Assembly: GCA_009829735.1 (NCBI GenBank)
Contig: CM020618.1
Coordinates: 11,685,119 to 11,749,118, forward strand
Direction: 5' to 3'
Source: Pyropia yezoensis
Taxonomy: Eukaryota; Rhodophyta; Bangiophyceae; Bangiales; Bangiaceae
DNA length: 64,000 nucleotides
A program made the position numbers and the translations under genes. Shown one piece after another: positions 1 through 8,790 of this stretch; position 1 is the first letter of the stretch, and the number at the start of each line of letters is the position of its first letter. The notes beneath the pieces were generated by a model. That model saw only the letters and a list, made by a program, of their open reading frames with translations. It made no database searches and was not told where the DNA came from.

Positions 1-221
1 GAGGCGGTCACGTTGACCGCTCCTCTCCTCAAGCTTGCCCACTCGGCAGCTTGCTCTCTTCAGTTCACACTTCACCATCACCACCACCTCCCCTTCACCT
101 TCCACTGGGCCGCCCCACGCTGGGGAGGTCACCCGTATACCCACGATCCGAGTCCCCCTCAACTCGAGGCGGGTCTCGTGCCGCGATAGCCAGAGCGTCT
201 CTCCCCAACTTGAGGAGAGCC

Positions 222-2165
222 ATGGCGACTCCGGGAGTTGAGACGGACTCTCTTGACGAGCGCATGGAGGACACCTACTACGGTGCAGCACCCGCCGGGA
301 CTTCCGGCGGGGGCTCCGCGATCGCTCCGGGGGATGGGACTCCCGCGTCACCCGGCTTTGGGTTGACGGCGGGATCTCCCCCGGAGGCGGGACAAGTTGT
401 CCCGCGTGAGGCCTTGGGGCGGTGGTTTTACCCCGCTTGGCCTCTCTATGAGGAGGGGTTGACTGTTCTTCGCTGTGGCCGACTTGGCGCAGCGATGGGC
501 CGGGTATGGGACCGCCTACGGGAGAAGTATCCCCGTAGGGTCGGGTTCTCTGCCGGCTTCAGGACGGACCGGTTTGCCTTCCTGGACGATGAGGAGGTTG
601 AGGACGTTCAGCGGACCAAGGCCATGGTGGACCGCGGGGGAACTATCCCGGGTCCCGGCGACTTGCCGACCTTTACTTGGGACGCGGTGGCAACTCGCCC
701 CCCTTACCTTCACGAGGCCGATCCGCACACTCATCACTTTGGTGTGCGGATGGAGAAAGACTTCCGGCGAGGTCCCTACTTGGTGACCTCGGCTCAACTT
801 GAGTTTCCTCAACAGTCTGCTGCCAGTAAGGAGCAGTACTATCCGAAGAAGCCCGAGTGGTGGCCTCAAGTTGAGGTCCCCTACGGGTTCCCGGCGTTGC
901 TGCCACGGTTGCTTGACCACTTCGGCTCCGTCATGTTGACGGCTGGCCCTGATCACCTGGTGTGGGCCATGTTGGCCACCCAGTGGCTCCTCGAGGTCAT
1001 GTCGACCTGGGAGTTCTGTGTTCAGCGGTGGGGGATGCTCTGGCATCCCCCCCTCCGGCTCATCCACGGTTTGGAACAGCTCACCCCGCAGCTAGTTGCT
1101 GAGGGGTGCTCATCAGGACAACTCACTCTACTTGAGGAGATCCTCCGGCTCCATAAGTTTATCGAGTGGGAGAGCATTGAGCACAAGTTGCGCCGCCCCA
1201 CTCGTGGGCCCAAGGACGATGGCGCACTTCGCCAGTTCGTGTGGGTCGCTCGTGAACTTCACGACGGCCGTGTGGTCCTACGAGAGGGGTTGGGCATCGG
1301 GGACTACCCGTATGCCCCGGGGGTGGATCGCCACACTGCGCCACCAACGGACAAGCCCATAGTTATGGCTGTGCCCTCATATGATGACCATATGACTCAA
1401 CCTACTGCGGGGGCCCCAAGTCGGGGTGGCAGTTACACCCGGGTACCGCCACCTAAGCGTGCCCCTCCGCTTCCTCCTGTTCCTTTCCAGCCTCACGGGA
1501 ACATCCCGATCAGCGTGGCCGTGGAGTCATCCACCCCGGTGTCCCCCAACTTGGGGGCCACCCTCCTGACGGTATACCCCAAGTTGGTGTTACCGCCCAC
1601 GCCTCTAACCTCAGAGATGATGATCACCACGTTGGTGCGCACCATTTCCTGGTTGGCCGCGTCGACCGCAACCCTTCAAACTTCCGAGACTCCTCAACTT
1701 GAGGAGCGCGTTCGTACTGCAGTGGCGACCGCGAGGTGCGAGTCGGTGGCGGAGTTTATGACAGCCGAGTTGGCTCGCATTGGGGCTATTATGCCCCAGC
1801 CAGCCCCACTTGGGCGTGGCAAACGTCGCGCGAGCCGGGCATACTCGCCTCCTCGCCGTCGTCGCCGACACTCGCGGCGCTCTCCTTCAGTATCGGAAGA
1901 CGAGTTGTCTTACTCCGTTTCGGATTCCTCTACCCCGTCGGAGACGGAGTCTGTCCAGCGTCTGCGTCGCAAACTTGCGCGCAAGACCAGGCAGAAGAGT
2001 AGCCACGGTCGGCGCCACTTGCGCGACCGTGAAGGGCGCGACGGTTCCGACTTGGAGCTGCCGGCCCCGCCGACTGGTGGAGACCGTTATCGGCGTGGGT
2101 CTCGCCGCTCGCCTCCACGTGAGGGCGAGGGCCGTGGGGTTGGAGAGTCTAGCATGCGTGCCTAG
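222..2165 (+). CDS. Additional ORF of gypsy element A, antisense to gag-pol
   Basis: The open frame begins near base 51, but the first ATG is at 222 in GCCATGG context, giving 647 residues. No known function is recognised. The N-terminus (about residues 1-60) is Gly/Ser/Pro-rich. A central globular part includes YYPKKPEWW and EVPYGF (about 205-225) and LATQWLLEV (about 250). A Pro-rich linker follows, then a short helical block. The C-terminus is strongly Arg/Ser-rich (RRRRRHSRRS, RRKLARK, RRGSRRSP), resembling an RS domain with nuclear localisation signals. It stops 111 bp before the end of pol, which runs the other way, so transcripts from the two strands would converge. Elements E, C and D carry related ORFs in the same place and orientation, and B carries the C-terminal part. 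A nuclear, nucleic-acid-binding role is inference from the Arg/Ser tail only. It is uninterrupted here. Confidence 0.75.
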   Translation: MATPGVETDSLDERMEDTYYGAAPAGTSGGGSAIAPGDGTPASPGFGLTAGSPPEAGQVVPREALGRWFYPAWPLYEEGLTVLRCGRLGAAMGRVWDRLREKYPRRVGFSAGFRTDRFAFLDDEEVEDVQRTKAMVDRGGTIPGPGDLPTFTWDAVATRPPYLHEADPHTHHFGVRMEKDFRRGPYLVTSAQLEFPQQSAASKEQYYPKKPEWWPQVEVPYGFPALLPRLLDHFGSVMLTAGPDHLVWAMLATQWLLEVMSTWEFCVQRWGMLWHPPLRLIHGLEQLTPQLVAEGCSSGQLTLLEEILRLHKFIEWESIEHKLRRPTRGPKDDGALRQFVWVARELHDGRVVLREGLGIGDYPYAPGVDRHTAPPTDKPIVMAVPSYDDHMTQPTAGAPSRGGSYTRVPPPKRAPPLPPVPFQPHGNIPISVAVESSTPVSPNLGATLLTVYPKLVLPPTPLTSEMMITTLVRTISWLAASTATLQTSETPQLEERVRTAVATARCESVAEFMTAELARIGAIMPQPAPLGRGKRRASRAYSPPRRRRRHSRRSPSVSEDELSYSVSDSSTPSETESVQRLRRKLARKTRQKSSHGRRHLRDREGRDGSDLELPAPPTGGDRYRRGSRRSPPREGEGRGVGESSMRA

Positions 2166-2276
2166 TTGGCAGCTGCCTTTGTTGTGAGAGTGTGAGGGTT
2201 AGGGCTGTAGTTGAAAGCCACTCTGCGTACCACTTCGACTTGAAGCACTCTCTTGGCACTGTTGCTCGGCCTTCCC

Positions 2277-5200
2277 TCACGTTGAGGGAGGGCTGTTAGG
2301 GTCTATCTCATTCCGGGCACAGTACGCCCGGACCTTCTCAGCGGGAAGGTCCTCCACATACTCCCACGTATCGTCTTTGGCTTTGTAGCCAAACCAACGC
2401 ACCCTCAACATGAGGCGGTCAGTGTCTTCATCCCATCCGTGGTCGATGAAATTATCGAACACGTACTCCTGCGGGCCCTGTTTGGCCGCAGGCAGTGAGG
2501 GGAGGCGCCACGCTTCCAAAGCACGCGCCCAAGCTGGGTCGCCTGCAGGCGGTGGTGCAACTTTGACCACGTCCTGTCCGTTCACTGTGCGGACCCCATC
2601 GTCACTTTCGATGGTGAAGCGCCGCCCATCAGTACGAAGGACCTGGTACGGTCCCTTCGTCTGGAATACCAGCTTACCCCCAGTTGGGGTGTGCGAGTGT
2701 ACCAGCACCCAGTCACCCTGCTCGGGGACATGCTTAGCATTGCGCACCTTTTTGTCAAAGGTACGCTTGTAGCGCTTTTGTGCTTTGTCCATCTCAGCCC
2801 TGACTTTAGGGATGAGGTGCTCCAGCCTAGCAGCGAACTCCGCCTTACTCTCAGTAGGAGTAGGCGTACTGCCACTACCCTCCCCAGTTGGGAGCGACAG
2901 CCGCACAGCAATAGACCGCACACGACGGGGGGTCACAAAAGCGAGGGGTACTTCCCCTGTAGATGAGTGAACCTGCGAATTGTAGGCAGTAGTAAGGATA
3001 GAAATGTATTGGTCCCACGTCTTCACGTGCTCACTCACATAGTGGCGCAGCTGCCGAACAATAGTTTTGTTGAAGCGCTCCACCTGCCCATTAGTTTGTG
3101 GGTGGTAGGGGGTGGCATAGTTTGCCTTAACCCCCAACATATCCAGCACTCCCTGAAACAGTACAGACGCAAATTGCGGTCCATTGTCCGATAGTGTACT
3201 ATCCGGGATGCCATACGCGGCAACCCAGTGATCTAGAAAGGCTGACACGACCGACATGGCCGTGATCTTCGCCAGTGGGATCGCTCGCGTAAGTTTCGTG
3301 AAGCGGTCACAGGTGACCAGGAGGTACTGGTTGCCCTCCTCGGTCACCGGCAGTGGTCCAAGGATGTCCATCGCCAACGCGGCGAAGGGCTCCTTGGCCG
3401 GGAACAATAGCATAGCCGTAGTAGGGCGCCGTTCCATCAGACGGTTCTGTGCACAACTTGTGCAGGCAGCCACCCAACTGTAGATGTCCACCACCATGGA
3501 CGGCCAGTAGTACCTGGTCCTCAGGGTCTGGTAGAGTTTAATAGACCCCAGGTGTCCGCCCGTGGGAGCGTTGTGCTCCCTCTCAAGGATACTGTCCTTG
3601 AGGGATGCGGGGACGACAAGTTGGTTGGTCCCCTGGAATACCCCCATCCTCATGAGGAGGCCATCGTCTCCCAGAAAGAAGCGCGTCTCAACCACTGTAT
3701 CCAGTGTATCCCTCTGCGACTTGCAGAAGGGGTTCTCGGCCTGGGCCTGCACCACCTCGTCCAGGGACAGGGGCAAGTACTTCTTGTTCCCTGGCGCCTC
3801 GGGGTTCAACGCCTGACCCGAGCGCGTGACTACCCCCACGATGGGGATGTCCTCATCGACTGAATGATTGTCCAGCCCCTCGGTAGGTACCCGAGAGAGG
3901 CCGTCGGCAAGGGCATGTTGCCTGCCAGGTCGGTACTCAATGTCAAAGCTGAAGGGTGCCAGTCGCACCCTCCACCGGTTGAGACGAGTGTTCGTACAGT
4001 CCGTCTTGAAGATGAACTGCAACGCGCGGTGGTCACAGCGGATGAGGAACTTCTCACCCTCTAGGTAGTGACGAAGTGACGTCACCGCCCACACCACTGC
4101 GAGTCCTTCCAACTCGGTGACTCCGTAGTTCTTCTCGGCCGAGTTCAGCCCCTTACTGAAGTATCCCACCGGCAAGTACTCCTTGTCCGGCTGCTGCTGA
4201 AGCAACACACAACCAAGTTGGTCGTAGCTAGCGTCCACATCCAGGATGTAGTGGCCTCCCAACCTGGGAATAGCCAAGATGGGGGGCTTCAGCAGAAGGT
4301 CCCGAAGAGTCTCAAAGGATTCCTGCTCCACCCGACTTGGGGGAGGCAGGTTCTTCGGTAGCGTTGAGCTCACTAACTCATTCAACGGCTTCGCCACCTT
4401 GGCGAAGCCCTTCGTGAAACGTCGGTACACGTTACACATCCCGAGGAAGCTCCTCATCTGGGTCTGGGTCCGGGGGTACTGAGCCTTACGAATGGCCCTC
4501 AAGTTCTTCTCGTTAACACTGAGACGCCCCGGACGGACAACATGTCCCAAGTATTACACCTCTTGAGTGAAGAGGTGGCACTTACTCGCCTTCAGTGACA
4601 CACCGGCGTCAGCAAGTAGCTTGAACACCTGGCCAAGATGGCCAATGTGTTCCTCCGGACTTCGGGAGAACACAATAATATCGTCTAGGTACACAAGACA
4701 GATCTGCCACCGTACTCCGGCCAGAATCATGTCCATAGCGCGTTGGAAAGTTGCCGGCGCGTTACACAGACCAAACGGTAGACGCTTGCACTGGTAGGTA
4801 CCACAGTGACAGGTAAAGGTAGTTTTATGCCTGTCCTCCGGGGCAATGGGAATTTGCCAGTACCCCGCGTTACAGTCCAGGGTGGAGAACACGTTTGCCT
4901 CTCCCAGAGAGTCCAGACAGTCGTCCATCCTAGGTAGGGGATAACTGTCCTTCACCGTGCTCTCGTTGAGCTCACGGTAGTCGATACAAAACTGGGGGGG
5001 CCCATCAATTTTGGGGACGATAACCACCGGACTCGCCCACTCGGCGTTGCTGGCCTCGATCACATCGAGGGCCTCCATGCGAGCAACTTGCTCCTTAACG
5101 AGGGCCCTTGAACGAGGTCCTCCCCTATACGGTTGTTGGCGTATAGGGGGTGCACCGGGCTTCAACTCGATCCGGTGTTGGGTGGCTCTCATGAGTCCCA

Positions 5201-6260
5201 ATTGACCATCCCACAACTTGTGATATTGGTCCAAGAGGCGTTCAACTTGAACCCTCAACCTGGGGGGGACACCCTCCATGTTCACATGGGGCCGAGAAGA
5301 GGCGGCCGTCTTGGCTTGATGCTTCTCCTTTCCGGACTTCGGGTCGCTACTTGCGCCCGCGTTGAGGGTGACCGCTACTACCGGTCCCTCGTGTTGGTCG
5401 ATATAGCCGAACTTGGCTCCCGACTTGAGGTACTTGGGCGTCGGGCTCAGGTTCATCACCTGGACCCTCCACGGGACTCCGGCTTTGGAGTCCATCGTTC
5501 CAAGGGCAACATGCACTTGGTGCTTGCGAGCAAGACGGGGGTTAGGGTGCACCAACCCGTTCCCCGCATAATCAGTTACAACGTCCACGTGCGCCACCGA
5601 GTTGGGGGGCAACGTGACTTTGCGGGCTAAACGCAGGGTAGCAGTAAACCCTTCCCTCACAGAACAAACAGGCTTCGACTGTGAGACTGTCACAGGAGCC
5701 ACAGACTTTCCCTTACCAAGGATGGGGATAGTCTCCCCATTCATCAACTTGACCCAGTACTCGGGGCCACAAATCAAAGGCACTTGTGTTACGACATAAG
5801 AGGTACCCAGAAGCAGTGGTACCGATATATTCTCAACTACACCATAGGTCACGTCGACCTCATGGGTCCCCAACCTAGTTGGTAGGGTCACGGCACCAAC
5901 GATGGGAAGTACCCCACCATTGATGTCCATCATATGGTCAGCTTTGGACCTCCAGCGTTGGAGCTTCACCTCCTTTGGTAATAGCGACTTGCGTATCAAG
6001 GAGGCTCCTGACCCGGTATCAAGTACGATACGGGCACAACAGGCGCGGCCGGGGGCAAGTTGCACCCGTCCAGCCACCTGGAAGTTCTCACCCGTCAGCA
6101 CCGCGATGACCCGACGTGGGTTTACGTTCTTGGGGAGTCCTACCCGAGGTGGGCGGACTCCCTTAGGTCGCCGCAGTATCCGGCACGGTTGGTTCGTCCT
6201 CCTGGCCCACTTGGCCGAGGCTGCCGTTGTGAGCTTCGGACGGCCAGCTCCAACGGTCAT
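2277..6260 (-). pseudogene. pol: Ty3/gypsy element A pol (PR-RT-RNaseH-INT-chromodomain)
   Basis: This is a polyprotein of about 1,327 codons whose ATG overlaps the gag stop (ATGA). In order it shows aspartic protease LDTGSGASLI, reverse transcriptase FCIDYRELNE and YLDDIIVFS, RNase H residues in LDVDAS, LEGLAVVWA and CDHRAL, an integrase zinc-binding HHCC domain ending CTSCAQNR, and the DDE core (MDILGPL, LSDNGPQF, NGQVERFN). It ends with a GPY/F module (KGPYQVL) and a C-terminal chromodomain (RVRWFGYKAKDDTWEYVEDLP). The chromodomain and GPY/F order indicates a chromovirus-like Metaviridae element. A TAA at 4554-4556 splits RT just after FTQEV. Copy B has GAA there, so this is a G-to-T nonsense change. 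Otherwise the frame is open and the copy is young. Confidence 0.93.
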
Positions 6261-8202
6261 TCGTTTCCCGCCGACTTGGCGTCCGAATCTGAGGGCGGGG
6301 AGGAAGACGACGAGTCCGAGGACGACGTGTCCGCCTCCTCCGCCGAGGGTGTAGCGACCGCGACGACCGGTCGAGACCCACCCTCGCGGCGTGAACGTAC
6401 TTCGTTCGTAGCCGACCTCTTACTCGCATTCCTAACAAGTTGTTGGATGCGTTTACTCAACTTGGGGCAATCATATGCCCAGTGTCCATCGGAGTTGCAG
6501 TTCCAACACCGATGGTCTGTTCCGGGAGGGGTCTTCCCAACTGGGGAAGACAAAGAGATGCCCTGGGAAGTTCCCACGGCAGCTACCACCCTCTCCTTGC
6601 GGATTCGGCGTGCCTCTCTCAACTCTCTGGCCTGGCGCGCGTCCGCACGTTCCTTGGCCAACTCGGCCTGGCGCTCCTGGCGTTGTTCCTCTCGCAACTT
6701 GCGGTAGGCCTCACCTCTGCGATAGGCGAACCTGGCCAACTCGGCCAGGGTCGCCCGGGCAGTGTTATGCTCCCGGGTCTCCATCCGGACTGACCAATGG
6801 AGTCCCTCCACAAACCGACTCTTCACCACAGCTTGTGGATGAAGAAACCCACAAAGATTGTTGAGCTTACGGACTCGCTCCGCAAAGGACAACTCGTCCT
6901 CCGCCTCTTCCTGATGGGCTTGCGTAATCTCCTCGACTTGAGAAGCCAACGCTGCCTCATCAACCATGGCTCTCAACAACCAGTTGACGAGCTCCAAATA
7001 GGACGTCACCTCCCCAGCGCCTCCACTTGAGGAGCTGGGCATGACGGACATAAGTTCTGTCCGTAGGTCGCCCTTCGTAAACTCCTGTAGCATGTAAAAA
7101 GCCATGCCTTCACTTATGGCATTGTCGTCACAGGCTTTAGTGAAACGACGTAGGAACTCAAAGACACGGAGGGGGGGAGTTCCATCCCACTCCGCTTTGT
7201 GCCCAAAAGAATGAAGTGCATTCTTCTTGGCACGGCCCATGGCTCGGGCCTGGTCAGGACCATACGCCACCGACTTGTTGTGGAGGGCGCAGGTCTCACA
7301 GTCAAAGATCCGCTGGTAGACCGGGTTGGCTACCTGGATCTTGGGCGGCACCTCACGTTGAGGGAACAGCCGCTGTGGCACTGGGGTAAGTTCACCCTCA
7401 GTGCCTGTAGTCCGGCGCGGCGCGCTTGGTGTAGCCGCCGGCGTTTCCGGGGGGAACTCCCCCATGAAGGGCGTACGCCCCACCGAGTATGGTGTGGCTC
7501 CCTCGTTGGGAGTCACAGGTGTCGCCCCCAGTTCGGGGCGACCCGAGATAGGCGTGAGGAGGGATTCCCTCTGTGCCTGCGGGCTCGAAAGCCCCAATCC
7601 GGTCTGGACATTAAGGCCATCTGGCAAACTCGCCACAATCTGATTTAGAATAGTATTCGTCATCGTGACCACCAGGTCCGGCAAAGTCTGCCGCAACACA
7701 TTGGTCGCCTCCCGACGGACAGTTTCCGCGAGGAGTGGATTGACGACTCCAGTTGAGTCTCGGTCCGCCTCCGGGAGTCCACCTGAGGGGTAGCCACGTT
7801 CCTCAGGGGTCTCAACCGGGGGCATGGGCGCGAGCCCATCGCCGACCAACGGAGGTCCGCCGTCCTCCGAAAGCCTAGTTGGCGACGGCTCCAAGCCAAA
7901 GTTGGCTCCAACCCGAGTGGAACCCGCAGGGACAGTCCTCACCCCTTGGGACGTTCCCGTTGAGTATACCACACGGTGGCCAGACTTCGGCCCACCCACA
8001 TCAGAAGTGTCACCCGAGTGAACTCCCGACTGAGTCGGGGTGGCCTGTTGCCCGCCCGCACTTCCAGTCCTGCAGGCTTGAGGGACCTCTAGTCCCTCTG
8101 CGACCCCAGGTAAACCCACCTGTGTCTCACCAGTATTCAAAGGCACTGAAGTACGTGCGTCACCCGTGTACACCCGGACGACGGGGGGTCCGAGCTAGCC
8201 AT
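6257..8202 (-). pseudogene. gag: Ty3/gypsy element A gag with early frameshift
   Basis: This is a capsid/nucleocapsid precursor of about 648 codons. It has a Pro/Thr/Gly-rich N-terminal half, then a helical capsid part containing FEFLRRFTKAC, SEGMAFYML and VEGLHWSVRM. A charged coiled-coil-like stretch rich in Arg, Glu and Gln follows, then a CCHC zinc knuckle (CWNCNSDGHWAYDC) and an acidic Ser-rich tail. The start is taken as ATG at 8200-8202, matching copy B. Near 8165-8172 this copy lacks one base present in B, shifting the first roughly ten codons out of frame. Translation would need another start downstream. The stop overlaps the pol ATG by four bases, suggesting reinitiation or frameshifting for Pol expression. 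Confidence 0.9.
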
Positions 8203-8301
8203 GTTGGCTGACGATCCGTGTGACACGGTCCAAGTCCACCGTTCCTCTGAGACAGAGGGCCCCCTACACCCGGGTGCACCCGGAGGTAAAGTTTACCTCT
8301 G

Positions 8302-8319
8302 TCCCCTGCTGCTCCACCA
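8302..8319 (-). other. Primer-binding site of element A
   Basis: On the minus strand, two bases after the LTR end, lies TGGTGGAGCAGCAGGGGA, starting with the TGG expected opposite a tRNA 3' CCA. Copy B has the same site with one base changed (CAGCT for CAGCA). The priming tRNA is not identified. Confidence 0.6.
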
Positions 8320-8321
8320 AA

Positions 8322-8790
8322 TGTGGCAAAAACCACATGCACACACGGCACCCAAGTTGGGGCGGTGTGCAAGGGCTGCCTCCCGTGTCGGGGGAACCGG
8401 AAGAAGTGCAAGTCGCACACACTCTGTCCCTGTTGTGGGGCAAACCCCCCACGGACAAACAAGAGGATGGTGTGTGGTCCAACAGTTTCTTGGTCGGGAC
8501 GGGGACGCAGGGCCAAGCCCCGCTGTCCCTCCCCTTATCCCCCCAGGGTCCACTCAGAATCTCGCCACTCAGAATCTCCCACCCCAGCACCTGCCCACCG
8601 GGCCACACGAAAATTCAAGACGATAAATGCAGAAAACCTTCAAATCCAAGTTGGATTTACTACTAAGCTAACTATCCCAAACTTAGGGAATATGGACCCA
8701 AAAGCAGGGGGAGGAACGGATCAGGCTAGTGGCCTGCCGCCCCTTGCATGGCACGTGTTGCCCCCCTACCTGGGGGTCAATACTGCCACA
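8322..8790 (-). repeat. 5' LTR of gypsy element A
   Basis: This 469-bp LTR starts TGTGGCA and ends TGCCACA on the minus strand, a perfect 7-bp terminal inverted repeat. It is nearly identical to the 470-bp LTR of element B at 57130-57599. The flank at 8791 starts AGGCG and lies inside the Fanzor-like reading frame. The partner 3' LTR is beyond base 1, so the target duplication cannot be checked. Read on the plus strand, the outer end contains an ATG (8748) followed by an open frame that crosses the LTR edge. Confidence 0.85.
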
